21,004 nucleotides of DNA. Origin: Methanosarcinales archaeon (GTDB lineage Archaea; Halobacteriota; Methanosarcinia; Methanotrichales; Methanotrichaceae). The position numbers and the translations under genes were made by a program. A model generated the notes under the pieces. That model was not told the origin of the DNA and did no database searches. It saw nothing but the letters and a program-made list of their open reading frames with translations. Below are positions 1 through 7,173 of this stretch, piece after piece (position 1 is the first letter of the stretch; every line of letters begins with the position of its first letter). Location of the stretch: contig JAAEEW010000180.1 of the NCBI GenBank assembly GCA_013415595.1, positions 1-21,004 on the forward strand, given 5' to 3'.

Positions 1-495
1 ATAGTAAATATACTCTGTGCTGTCAGACGCCCCTTTAGTCCAACTGGGGCGCTCTTTCTCGAAAAAAATGGGCTGATCCCGGACGTTTCCGGGCCGTGGG
101 CTGTGCTGTCATCATATCACCCAACTATTCCCTCAAAAAATGCCAGGATGGGCCTTATCCACCCGTCAGGCCCTTCTCCCTCCGGGGCGGCATTGCGCTC
201 CGGATGGGCACTCAAAGGACGGGCACACAACCTCGATTGGGAATCGATCAGTTACTGGCCCCGGCCCGGGGCGCGCCCGCCGGGATATCCCCCGGGGGCA
301 AAGAAAGAGCGTTGGCGCCAATGCGGATGACATGGGGAATCAGATCATCTCTTTAGGGCGGAGACAAAATGATCCTGGCAAGCCCCGGGGTGCAGCCATG
401 GCCGGAGGATAACGAATGCTGGCGACTGGGCCTATTATGCGGCAGTTCGCCAGCGGGATAAAATGGATTTTGCGGCAGTCCTGATGATATACACG
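1..495. other. Non-coding, hairpin-rich stretch with no supported gene
   Basis: No open frame here looks like a protein; all three plus frames are open only because the DNA is GC-rich, and the translations are rich in Pro, Arg and Gly. Visible structure includes an inverted repeat CGCCCC/GGGGCG at 28-33/46-51, a perfect hairpin CCCGGA-CGTT-TCCGGG at 78-93, an inverted repeat TCGATT-GGG-AATCGA at 233-247 and a palindrome GGGATATCCC at 282-291. The 11-mer CTGTGCTGTCA occurs at 15-25 and again at 101-111. The hairpin at 28-51 could end a gene lying left of the window. Two mini-ORFs with good ribosome-binding sites (369-461 and 416-484) are described under findings. Confidence 0.5.
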
Positions 496-684
496 TTAAT
501 GGTGTCCAGCCCCGCCGGTCCCTGCCTTGACCATCAGGAAGTCCTTGTCCAGATACGCCTGGTGGCTCAGCTCCAGGCACTCCTGACATATGTGGAAGGT
601 CGTATCCTTCAGGCCGTGGATGGTGGCCTGTTTAGCTTTTACCGGAAAAGTCTCCTTCTCCACCCCACAGAGTTGGCATTTCAT
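496..684 (-). CDS. Small four-cysteine (zinc-ribbon-like) protein, 62 aa
   Basis: Function unknown. The protein has two CxxC pairs, C3-C6 and C33-C36, separated by 26 residues, the usual arrangement for one structural zinc site or treble-clef/zinc-ribbon fold. The residues between the pairs include an amphipathic KAKQATIHGLKD stretch, and a Gly/His-rich end (GTGGAGHH) follows. No signal peptide or membrane segment is present, so it should be cytoplasmic. The start is well supported: AGGTGA lies 5 bases before the ATG, and a TTATAA box lies about 35 bases upstream, so the gene probably has its own promoter. It follows ubiX on the same strand after a 53-base gap. It could be a nucleic-acid-binding adaptor, but nothing in the sequence proves that. 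Confidence 0.72.
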   Translation of the reverse strand: MKCQLCGVEKETFPVKAKQATIHGLKDTTFHICQECLELSHQAYLDKDFLMVKAGTGGAGHH

Positions 685-718
685 CTAATTCACCTCTCAC
701 CCGGTGTGGTCCGAATCA

Positions 719-724
719 TTATAA
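719..724 (-). promoter_or_regulatory. TATA box of the small four-cysteine protein gene
   Basis: The sequence TTATAA within GCTTATAATGA (minus strand) lies about 35 bases upstream of the ATG at 684. With the usual archaeal spacing this predicts a start of transcription near 696 and a leader of about 12 bases that still contains the AGGTGA ribosome-binding site. It sits in the ubiX-to-zinc-protein gap. Confidence 0.45.
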
Positions 725-737
725 GCATTTCCTTTCA

Positions 738-1289
738 TCAGGTGCCCCATCTCCGGTATAGCTCGTGCTCCACACCCACCAGGTCCAGGACCCGGCCCAC
801 TACAAAGTCCACCAGGTCGTCTATATTTCTGGGCCGGGCGTAGAAAGCGGGGCAAGCCGGAAGGACCACCGCGCCAGCCTCGGTGGCCTGGACCATGTTC
901 TTCAGATGCACCAGGCTTAGCGGCGTCTCCCGGGTGACCAGTATCAGCTTTCGCCTCTCCTTCAGGCAGACGTCCGCCGTCCTGGTCAGGAGGGTGTCGG
1001 AAAAGCCAGAGGCGATGCCGGCCAGAGTCCTCATGCTGCAGGGCGCCACCACCATGGCCTCGAAGGGGTACGACCCGCTGGCCACCGGGGCGGTGAACTC
1101 CTCCGGACCGTAGACGTGGTCGGCCAGGGCGTCCACCTCTCCGGGCCCAAGCGTCGTCTCGATCTCCACTATCTTCCTGGCCGCCTCGGTAATTATGAGA
1201 TGGGTGACGCAAGAGGGCTTCAAGACCTCCAGCAACCTGATCCCGTAATTCACCCCGGACGCGCCGCTGATTCCCACTACCACTTCCAT
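738..1289 (-). CDS. ubiX: UbiX-family flavin prenyltransferase
   Basis: UbiX joins a dimethylallyl group to reduced FMN, making the prenylated FMN that UbiD-type decarboxylases need. In archaea one such client is thought to be the anhydromevalonate-phosphate decarboxylase of the modified mevalonate pathway. The N-terminus VVVGISGASGVNYGIRLLEVL is the flavoprotein signature. The central PCSMRTLAGIASGFSDTLLTR segment and the later PAFYARPRNIDDLVDFVVGRVLD segment are also typical of the family. Starting at the ATG at 1289 gives 183 aa, close to the usual 180-200. An upstream in-frame extension to 1334 crosses the promoter region and lacks family similarity. AGGA lies about 10 bases before the chosen ATG; an ATG nine bases further up (MVKMEVV) is also possible. 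No ubiD gene is in the window. Confidence 0.93.
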   Translation of the reverse strand: MEVVVGISGASGVNYGIRLLEVLKPSCVTHLIITEAARKIVEIETTLGPGEVDALADHVYGPEEFTAPVASGSYPFEAMVVAPCSMRTLAGIASGFSDTLLTRTADVCLKERRKLILVTRETPLSLVHLKNMVQATEAGAVVLPACPAFYARPRNIDDLVDFVVGRVLDLVGVEHELYRRWGT

Positions 1290-1306
1290 TTTTACCATTT
1301 CCTGCA

Positions 1307-1341
1307 TCAGATGCATCCAATTCAGATGCACCAAATATATC
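1307..1341 (-). promoter_or_regulatory. ubiX promoter: TATA box with overlapping 9-bp direct repeat
   Basis: On the minus strand GATATATTTGG (1333-1342) is a good archaeal TATA box about 50 bases upstream of the ubiX ATG. Just downstream, TGCATCTGA occurs twice in direct orientation (plus-strand 1322-1330 and 1307-1315), with start-to-start spacing of 15 bases. The second copy falls on the predicted transcription start near 1312. This placement suits a repressor operator, but no regulator is identified. Confidence 0.4.
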
Positions 1342-1379
1342 TGCCTGTATCTGCCAGGGCAATCTCTGCCCTCAATCCT

Positions 1380-2294
1380 TTATCTTTCTTCTACCCTGCT
1401 CAGGGCTGCGGTCACCATCAATGGCAGGTTGATGGTGGCATCCCCGTAGACCGTCACGTAGCGGGCGCTGGAGGAGATCTTCCCCCAGGATATGGCCTCC
1501 GAGAGCGTGGCTCCGGAAAGCCCTCCCGGCTCGGGGTGGTCGGTGGTCAGCTGGATTGCCAGCTCGAAGCTATTGGGGGTGACCAGCATCGACTGCAGGG
1601 AGAAGTTCTTGGGCACTCCCCCGCCCACGATCACGATTCCCGCCTTCCGGGCAGAGTAACAGATGTCCACGATGTCTTTGACCTCGGAGAGGGCGTCCAG
1701 GTTGAGCTTCCTGGTCTGCCGGAAGAGCCAGGCCTGCAGGCCGATCATGGAATCGGACAGGGCAGGACAGAAGACCGGGATATCACGGTCCGCCGCCGCC
1801 CGCAGTATGGAGTCTTTGTCCTCTATCTGGCTTCCTATATGCTTTAGAAGCTGGGTCCCGGAGATGGGCCCATCACCCTCGGGGAAAATTCCCTGCATCA
1901 GCTCCTCGAAGTCAACAAACTGCTCGTCGGTCACGTAGACGTCGTAGATCCGGGAGACACCCTCCTGGCGCAGACACACATCTTCTGCCTCCGGGTCTCC
2001 CAGGCGGTGAGAGCTGAAGGACTCGATGAGGTCGTGGACCATATTGGCTCCGGTGGTCACCAGGACGTCGATGTGCCCATTAAGTATAAGATTTGAAATT
2101 ATATTTCTCATTCCGGCTGGCACCATCGCGCCGGAGAGGGTGAAGAACTTGGTGTAATCCCCGGACAGCATGGAACTATAAATGTTCACCGCTTCTGCTA
2201 ATCGTCTTGCGCCAAAGCCGCATCCTTCCATTCCGGACACCAGCTCATCGACGCTCATCCCTGGTTTTATCTTCATCTGACGTACATTAGTCAC
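1380..2294 (-). CDS. dys: Deoxyhypusine synthase
   Basis: The enzyme uses NAD and spermidine to convert one lysine of translation factor aIF5A to deoxyhypusine, in the cytoplasm. Family features are in order: TLSGAMVPAGMR near residues 52-63, TTGANMVHDLIES at 80-92 (NAD site), SDSMIG around 180-185, and GGGVPKN at 224-230 with the catalytic lysine at 229, followed by YGDATINLPLMV near the end. The length of 304 aa matches archaeal members. The start is a GTG with AGGTGATC 4-8 bases upstream; the ATG at codon 7 is a weaker alternative. The gene is transcribed away from the fpo operon, with a shared 122-base intergenic region. aIF5A is not in the window. Confidence 0.96.
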   Translation of the reverse strand: MTNVRQMKIKPGMSVDELVSGMEGCGFGARRLAEAVNIYSSMLSGDYTKFFTLSGAMVPAGMRNIISNLILNGHIDVLVTTGANMVHDLIESFSSHRLGDPEAEDVCLRQEGVSRIYDVYVTDEQFVDFEELMQGIFPEGDGPISGTQLLKHIGSQIEDKDSILRAAADRDIPVFCPALSDSMIGLQAWLFRQTRKLNLDALSEVKDIVDICYSARKAGIVIVGGGVPKNFSLQSMLVTPNSFELAIQLTTDHPEPGGLSGATLSEAISWGKISSSARYVTVYGDATINLPLMVTAALSRVEER

Positions 2295-2373
2295 TAGATC
2301 ACCTTACATGCCCTTATTCGGGAAAAAACCCCATCGTAGAACCGCCTTTTGTCGAAATAATTTCTCACAAACC

Positions 2374-2380
2374 TTTTATA
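2374..2380 (+). promoter_or_regulatory. Promoter of the fpo operon (TATA box)
   Basis: TTTTATA preceded by a purine-rich CACAAACC (BRE-like) lies about 40 bases before the fpoA ATG. Transcription should start near 2403, leaving a leader of roughly 14 bases with GGAGG at 2406-2410, six bases before the ATG. The surrounding 2295-2416 region is AT-rich compared with the genes on either side and also carries the leader of deoxyhypusine synthase on the other strand. Confidence 0.6.
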
Positions 2381-2416
2381 CCATTACCTTGTGTTTAGCT
2401 TTTACGGAGGAAAACA

Positions 2417-2818
2417 ATGACCAGCGAACCGTTAGCGGTTGAATATTATGTCCCGCTTATTATGTTTTTGATAATGGGTGCTATAGTGCCCATTGCCGCG
2501 CTGGCAGCCGTGAAGATCATATCCCCTCTCAAACCCAATCGCCGAAAGCTGTCGATGTATGAGGGTGGTTTGGTTCCTATTCGCGACGCAAGGATACAGT
2601 TCAACGTTCAATACTATTTATTTGCAATCGTGTTTGTGATCTTTGACGTTGAGGTTCTATTTTTGTATCCCTGGGTTTATATTTATGCGTCTGAGGTAAT
2701 GCAGAGGGTTATGGTCTTTGGCATGAACATCGCCGTCTTCGAGATGTTGATGTTTGTCGCGGTACTTTTGCTGGGACTGCTTTATGCGATCAAGAAGGAG
2801 GCATTGCGTTGGGTCTGA
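2417..2818 (+). CDS. fpoA: F420H2 dehydrogenase subunit A (NuoA-like)
   Basis: Small membrane subunit at the junction between the peripheral and membrane arms of the Fpo complex, homologous to NuoA/ND3. The 133-aa protein has three hydrophobic helices: about residues 12-35, 62-85 and 95-122. The loop between helices 1 and 2 carries the family pattern (SMYEGGLVPI, then RIQFNVQYYLFAIVFVIFDVEVLFLYPW), including the FDVE acidic motif in helix 2. The start ATG has GGAGG six bases upstream. It is the first gene of the operon and overlaps fpoB by 10 bases. Its base composition is clearly AT-richer than the rest of the operon. Confidence 0.95.
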   Translation: MTSEPLAVEYYVPLIMFLIMGAIVPIAALAAVKIISPLKPNRRKLSMYEGGLVPIRDARIQFNVQYYLFAIVFVIFDVEVLFLYPWVYIYASEVMQRVMVFGMNIAVFEMLMFVAVLLLGLLYAIKKEALRWV

Positions 2819-3381
2819 GCGATGTCATACCGGTACCCGTTGTGGTAGATGAAGAGCTGGAGAAGTGGACGATCTGGGGCAAGCCTCTGATGGACGTCTG
2901 GTTCACCACTACTGATAGGATTCATCAGATAATCGAGATGGGTCCCATCAAGAACGTCCTGAACTGGGGCCGAAAGAACTCACTTTGGTTCTTAATGCAG
3001 CCCATGGGTTGCTGTGGTGTGGAGATGCTGGTCTTCGGCTGTCCCCACTACGACTGCGACCGGTTTGGGATAATTCCCCGAGCCACGCCCCGTCAGGCCG
3101 ACGTGATGATCATCAGCGGCTACATCACCCGGAAGTACCTGCCGGCCATCAAGAACCTGTGGGAGCAGATGCTAGAGCCGAAATGGTGCATGGCCGTAGG
3201 CGAGTGTGCCATATCCGGCGGGCCCTTCTACGACTCTTACAACATCGTGCAGAACACTGCCGACTTCTTCCCCATTGACGTTTTCGTCCCCGGATGTCCG
3301 CCGAGGCCTGAACAGTTCATACAGGGATTCTTGGAGTTGCAGGAGAAAATCAAGCAGCGCAAGGACAAGCGTGATTATTAG
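2809..3381 (+). CDS. fpoB: F420H2 dehydrogenase subunit B (NuoB-like, N2 cluster)
   Basis: Peripheral subunit that holds the terminal [4Fe-4S] cluster N2, from which electrons pass to methanophenazine at the interface with FpoD and FpoH. The cluster ligands are visible: the tandem C68-C69 in MGCCGVEM, C133 in VGECAISGG and C163 in PGCPPRPE. Extra cysteines at 78, 83 and 127 are not standard ligands. The 190-aa length is normal for the family. The start is a TTG, chosen because AAGGAGG ends 7 bases upstream and because it overlaps the end of fpoA, which suggests translational coupling. In Methanothrix, which lacks FpoF, FpoB together with FpoI is a plausible entry route for ferredoxin electrons (inference). 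Confidence 0.96.
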   Translation: MGLSDVIPVPVVVDEELEKWTIWGKPLMDVWFTTTDRIHQIIEMGPIKNVLNWGRKNSLWFLMQPMGCCGVEMLVFGCPHYDCDRFGIIPRATPRQADVMIISGYITRKYLPAIKNLWEQMLEPKWCMAVGECAISGGPFYDSYNIVQNTADFFPIDVFVPGCPPRPEQFIQGFLELQEKIKQRKDKRDY

Positions 3382-3393
3382 GAGGTCTGACTG

Positions 3394-5103
3394 TTGCCTA
3401 ATGCAAGCGATATATTAAGTGCTATCCAGTCCGCTTTTCCCGGCGCTGTAACGGAGTCCAGAGTGGAGTCCGACCGGCGCCTCTGGCTGACCGTGGACGC
3501 CAAGAAGCTGGTGGATATCACCAAGTTCCTGAGGGACAAGCACGGATTCGACCATTATTCCGGGGCGGCTGGCGTAGACAGGATAAATGACAACCTCTTC
3601 GAGGTTACCGAGATTCTGACCAGCCACGGAGCTCACCAGGTAGTCGTCCTGATGAAGGTGAAGACCCCCCGGGACAATCCGTCGGTGCCAAGCCTCAACG
3701 GCCTCTACTGGAACGCCAACTGGTACGAGCGAGAAGCCTGGGAGATGTTTGGCATAAACTTCGAAGGCCACCCCGGCCTGTACTCGCTGCTGCTTCCAGA
3801 CGAGCTGGTGGGCGCCTGGCCCTGGAGAAAGGATTGGAAGGGCTATCCTGACACCACGACCGGAAAGAGGGCTGTGGAGAAGCTGGCCACCAGCGGGCAT
3901 ACCGAATACCGGTTCGAGCCAACCATCGAGGAGCTGAAGGCCGGCACGGTCCATCAGCGTCAGAAGTTCCCCACCTTCCGGGAGAGGGAGGAGATGGAGC
4001 TTGGTTCTGACGCAGAGATGATCATGCACATGGGCCCCCAGCACGCCGTGGTCCCCGGGCCTTTCCTGCTGGATCTGCTGCTGGATGGTGAGCGGGTCAA
4101 GAAGGCATTCCTGGACGTGGGCTACATCCACAAGGGCATCGAGAAGATAATGGAGAACCGGACCTACCCACAGGGACTGGTCTACACCGACCGTATGTGC
4201 TACATGGCCTCTATCTCCAACAACGAGGCCTACTGCGGCGCGGTGGAGAAGCTCCTGGGAGTCACTCCTCCGGAGAGGGCCCAGTACATCCGGGTCATCC
4301 TGGCAGAGCTATCCAGGATACAGAGCCACCTCCTGGGAACGGGCGAGTTCCTGACGCTTCTGGGAAGCGCAACCTACTCTCCGTTCATGTACATGATCAT
4401 AGACAGAGAGGACGTGGTCTCCCTGATGGAGGCCGTGACCGGAGCCAGAATCACTCACAGCTTCGTCCGGTTCGGCGGGGTGCGAAACGATCTGCCCGAC
4501 GGGTTCGCCGATCAGACCCGCAAGGTCCTGAAGATGGTCCGGGAGAAGACCACCGAGTATATCGACCTGCTGGCCAGCGATCCCATCTACCAGCAGAGGA
4601 TGGAGGGCGTAGGAGTGCTCACTCCGGGAGACGCCAGGCGTCTGGGAGTATCCGGGCCGCCTCTGCGAGAGTCGGACACGCCCTATGATATGAGGAGGGA
4701 GGACCCCATTCTGGTCTATCCTGACCTGGACTTCAACGTGATCACCAGGACCAAGGGAGATTCCCTGGCCCGGGTGGAGGCCCGCATGGAAGAGATCCTG
4801 GAGAGCTGCCACATCGTGGAGCAGTGCCTGGATCAGATCCCAGAAGGTCCCATACAGGAGAAGCTGCCCAAGAAGGTCAAGCCCGAGCCTGGAGAGGCCT
4901 ACTACCGGGTGGAGGACCCCCGGGGTGAGATGGGCTTCTTTGTGGTCAGCGACGGATCTGACAAGCCTTACCGGGTGAAGGTCAGGGGCCCTGTGTACGC
5001 CTACTTCCAGGCACTTCCGCCCTTGCTCGAGGGCGTCTACGTGGCCGACGTGGTGGCTATCGCAGGCAGCATGGATTCCTGCACCAGTGAGGTGGACCGA
5101 TAG
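3394..5103 (+). CDS. fpoCD: F420H2 dehydrogenase fused subunits C and D (NuoCD-like)
   Basis: One 569-aa reading frame covers both peripheral subunits. Residues 1-155 are the NuoC/30-kDa part, with the signature WYEREAWEMFGINFEGHPGL at 110-129. Residues 205-569 are the NuoD/49-kDa part, with MHMGPQHAVVPGP at 211-223, GYIHKGIEKIMENRTY at 243-258 and a final GSMDSCTSEVDR. The linker (160-205) is charged. FpoD lines the quinone-like (methanophenazine) pocket together with FpoB and FpoH. I see no stop codon or frameshift between the two halves. The start is a TTG with GGAGGT about 7 bases before it, 12 bases after fpoB. The two are separate genes in Methanosarcina, as far as I know, but fused in E. 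coli NuoCD. Confidence 0.95.
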   Translation: MPNASDILSAIQSAFPGAVTESRVESDRRLWLTVDAKKLVDITKFLRDKHGFDHYSGAAGVDRINDNLFEVTEILTSHGAHQVVVLMKVKTPRDNPSVPSLNGLYWNANWYEREAWEMFGINFEGHPGLYSLLLPDELVGAWPWRKDWKGYPDTTTGKRAVEKLATSGHTEYRFEPTIEELKAGTVHQRQKFPTFREREEMELGSDAEMIMHMGPQHAVVPGPFLLDLLLDGERVKKAFLDVGYIHKGIEKIMENRTYPQGLVYTDRMCYMASISNNEAYCGAVEKLLGVTPPERAQYIRVILAELSRIQSHLLGTGEFLTLLGSATYSPFMYMIIDREDVVSLMEAVTGARITHSFVRFGGVRNDLPDGFADQTRKVLKMVREKTTEYIDLLASDPIYQQRMEGVGVLTPGDARRLGVSGPPLRESDTPYDMRREDPILVYPDLDFNVITRTKGDSLARVEARMEEILESCHIVEQCLDQIPEGPIQEKLPKKVKPEPGEAYYRVEDPRGEMGFFVVSDGSDKPYRVKVRGPVYAYFQALPPLLEGVYVADVVAIAGSMDSCTSEVDR

Positions 5104-5115
5104 GGGGGTTGAAGA

Positions 5116-6168
5116 TTGGATTTATCCGCAATAATTGAGCCTGTCAGTTCCTGGATAGACCAGGAGCCCCTGATATTTGCACTGATCATCGGGCTGATAG
5201 GGGCTGCCATAATCTCTGGTGTTATCAACGTCGGCGCCATGGCCGTGGTGTGGATGGACAGAAAGGTCATGGGAGACGTTCAGAGACGGTTTGGACCGGC
5301 CAGGGTCGGCAGTCGCTGGGGTTTGTTACAGCTCGGCGCAGATGCCATCAAGCTGTTCACAAAAGAGGACAGCATCCCCATAGGAGCAGACAAGCAGGTC
5401 TATGTCTGGGCACCCATCGTGGCAAGCATAACCACCATGCTGGTGGCGGCGGCATTGCCCTTCGGCGCCCTCAACATAGGCGGCAAGGAGTACCCGCTGG
5501 TAGTGGCCAACATGGACATCAGCGCGTTCTACGTTGAGGCAGCCCTCAGCGTGATGACCGTGGCCATCTTCATGGCCGGCTTCAGCTCCAACAACAAGTA
5601 CTCTTTGCTTGGTGCCTTCAGGGGCATGGCCAGAATGATCGCCTACGAGGTTCCGATGGGCGTTTGCGTCATCGCCGTGGCCGTCATGGCTCACAGCCTG
5701 AACCTGGTGGAGATCGTCAACAGCCAGAGCCTCTGGTACGCCTTCGCTCAGCCCCTGGGATTCCTTATCTTTACTGTGGCCCTGATGACCGATCTGGGTC
5801 GAGTTCCCTTCGACCAGAGCGAGGCAGAAGAAGAGATCATCGCCGGTTACACCACTGAGTACGGTGGAATCCGGTGGGGTTTGCTCTACTTCCAGGAGTA
5901 CATCAACATGCTCCTAGGATCGATTCTGCTGGTATTGTTATTCCTCGGAGGCTGGAACGGTCCGAACATTCCCCTGTTGCCCCCCATATCTCCCATGATA
6001 TGGTTCGCCCTGAAGCTCATAATTGTGCTTGAGTTCCTCATCTGGACCAGAGCTTCACTGGTCAGGTTCAGGATCGATCAGGTCACAGATCTGGGCTGGA
6101 AGTGGATGCTTCCCCTGTCCATCGTCAACCTGGCATGGGCAGCAGCAGTGGGGCTATACTTTGCATGA
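5116..6168 (+). CDS. fpoH: F420H2 dehydrogenase subunit H (NuoH-like)
   Basis: Membrane subunit that anchors the peripheral arm and forms part of the methanophenazine cavity, homologous to NuoH/ND1. It is 350 aa with about eight hydrophobic helices. Family signatures are present: RRFGPARVGSRWGLLQLGAD with AIKLFTKED at about residues 56-84, and DLGRVPFDQSEAEEEIIAGY followed by TTEYGGIRW in the second half, which carries the conserved acidic loop. The start is a TTG 12 bases after the fpoCD stop, with a GGGGGG stretch several bases upstream acting as the ribosome-binding site. It ends 13 bases before fpoI. Confidence 0.96.
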   Translation: MDLSAIIEPVSSWIDQEPLIFALIIGLIGAAIISGVINVGAMAVVWMDRKVMGDVQRRFGPARVGSRWGLLQLGADAIKLFTKEDSIPIGADKQVYVWAPIVASITTMLVAAALPFGALNIGGKEYPLVVANMDISAFYVEAALSVMTVAIFMAGFSSNNKYSLLGAFRGMARMIAYEVPMGVCVIAVAVMAHSLNLVEIVNSQSLWYAFAQPLGFLIFTVALMTDLGRVPFDQSEAEEEIIAGYTTEYGGIRWGLLYFQEYINMLLGSILLVLLFLGGWNGPNIPLLPPISPMIWFALKLIIVLEFLIWTRASLVRFRIDQVTDLGWKWMLPLSIVNLAWAAAVGLYFA

Positions 6169-6181
6169 GGTGGTGGATTAG

Positions 6182-6760
6182 ATGGTTCTAAAGAACTACA
6201 AGATAACCCTCAAGGCAGCCACACGGGATGTGGAAGTCACCAGGATGTATCCTGAGTTCATGATGGAGCTCCCGGCCAACGAGAGGGGGATCCACGAGCT
6301 CGATGCCACTACATGCATTGGATGTGGGTCTTGCGCCAGGATCTGCCCTAACGGCTGCATTGAAATGGTTCCCTACAAGTACGGGAACCCCCTGAAGAAC
6401 AAGAAGATGGTCTTCCCGCAGATCGACTTCGGAAGATGTATGTTCTGCGGCCTTTGCGTGGATGATTGTCCTGTATCCTGCCTCAAGATGGGCAAGAAAG
6501 TCACGATTGCTGGCTGGAACAGGGAGGACATCATCCTGGGCCCGGAAAAGATCGCGGTCAACAAATTCTCGGACAAGGAAGTAGCAGATCTGGCTGCAGA
6601 GGCGGCAAGGATCGCTGCCGAGAAGAAGGCGGCCGCAGCGGCAGCAGCCAAGGCCAAGGCGGAAAAAGCCAAGGCTGAAAAGGCCAACGCAGCCAAAGCC
6701 GAGGGCGGGGACGAGCCTAAGAAGAACAACAAAGCAAAGGCAAAGGGGGATGAGGCCTGA
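6182..6760 (+). CDS. fpoI: F420H2 dehydrogenase subunit I with Lys/Ala-rich C-terminal tail
   Basis: Ferredoxin-like subunit that carries two [4Fe-4S] clusters and relays electrons to FpoB. Cluster motifs are C45-IG-C48-GS-C51-ARI-C55-P and C86-MF-C89-GL-C92-VDD-C96-P, with crossing cysteines C59 and C100. The core ends near residue 130. Residues 131-192 form a low-complexity tail of Ala, Lys and Glu, with about 13 lysines in the last 50 residues; it is likely helical and then disordered. Typical NuoI-type subunits end soon after the second cluster, so the tail is an addition. A docking role for acidic ferredoxin is an inference; I recall that a lysine-rich extension has been noted in Methanothrix FpoI. 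The stop codon overlaps the fpoJ start by one base. Confidence 0.95.
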   Translation: MVLKNYKITLKAATRDVEVTRMYPEFMMELPANERGIHELDATTCIGCGSCARICPNGCIEMVPYKYGNPLKNKKMVFPQIDFGRCMFCGLCVDDCPVSCLKMGKKVTIAGWNREDIILGPEKIAVNKFSDKEVADLAAEAARIAAEKKAAAAAAAKAKAEKAKAEKANAAKAEGGDEPKKNNKAKAKGDEA

Positions 6761-7173
6761 TGGCTGGGATTGACCTTAGGTATGTCAGAGATCTCTTCAA
6801 CCTGGTTCTGCTGGTGGCGTTCCTGGGGCTGATATTCGGAGTCCTGGCCCTGGTCGTCTTTATGTCTCCGTGGAGCCGGATGATTCTGGAGAGGATTTAC
6901 GACATAAGGTTCCTAATTGAGCTTGGAGTCTTTGCCACCATAGCCACCCTGATAGTGGGGCTTTCGGTGCTGACTGTTTACTCCAAGAATATCGTTCATA
7001 GCGCGCTGTACCTCATAGGCAGCTTCGCCGGAGTGGCTGCTCTATATATATTCCTGAACGCGCCCTTCATCGGGGTGGCCCAGGTTCTGGTATACATAGG
7101 AGCCATCGGGGTACTGATTCTGTTCGCAGTTATGCTCACCAGAAGGACCATCATGGAGGAGTCTCATGGTTAA
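6760..7173 (+). CDS. fpoJ1: F420H2 dehydrogenase subunit J, N-terminal part (NuoJ-like)
   Basis: First of two proteins that together correspond to NuoJ/ND6 in the membrane arm. It is 137 aa with four hydrophobic helices (about residues 13-38, 51-70, 79-98 and 101-122). The stretch NIVHSALYLIGSFAGVAALYIFLNAPFIGVAQVLVYIGAI is the diagnostic NuoJ core, cited here by its order: NIVHSALYL, then FIGVAQVLVYIGAIGVLILF. The start ATG shares a base with the fpoI TGA, and the stop overlaps fpoJ2 by 8 bases. Splitting of this subunit is also known in Methanosarcina, so it is not a frameshift artefact. Confidence 0.92.
   Translation: MAGIDLRYVRDLFNLVLLVAFLGLIFGVLALVVFMSPWSRMILERIYDIRFLIELGVFATIATLIVGLSVLTVYSKNIVHSALYLIGSFAGVAALYIFLNAPFIGVAQVLVYIGAIGVLILFAVMLTRRTIMEESHG

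Noticed and set aside
697..1362. 221-residue minus-strand open frame overlapping ubiX
   Set aside because: It is the out-of-frame shadow of ubiX, Gly/Arg/Pro-rich with no family similarity.
1116..1847. 243-residue plus-strand open frame
   Set aside because: Antisense to ubiX and deoxyhypusine synthase, both clearly real; no ribosome-binding site or recognisable domain.
3415..4131. 238-residue minus-strand open frame
   Set aside because: Antisense shadow of the fpoCD fusion, which has unmistakable family motifs.
6373..6732. 119-residue minus-strand frame rich in Ala, Phe and Ser
   Set aside because: It is the antisense of the FpoI Lys/Ala tail, so its apparent hydrophobicity is an artefact of repeated codons.
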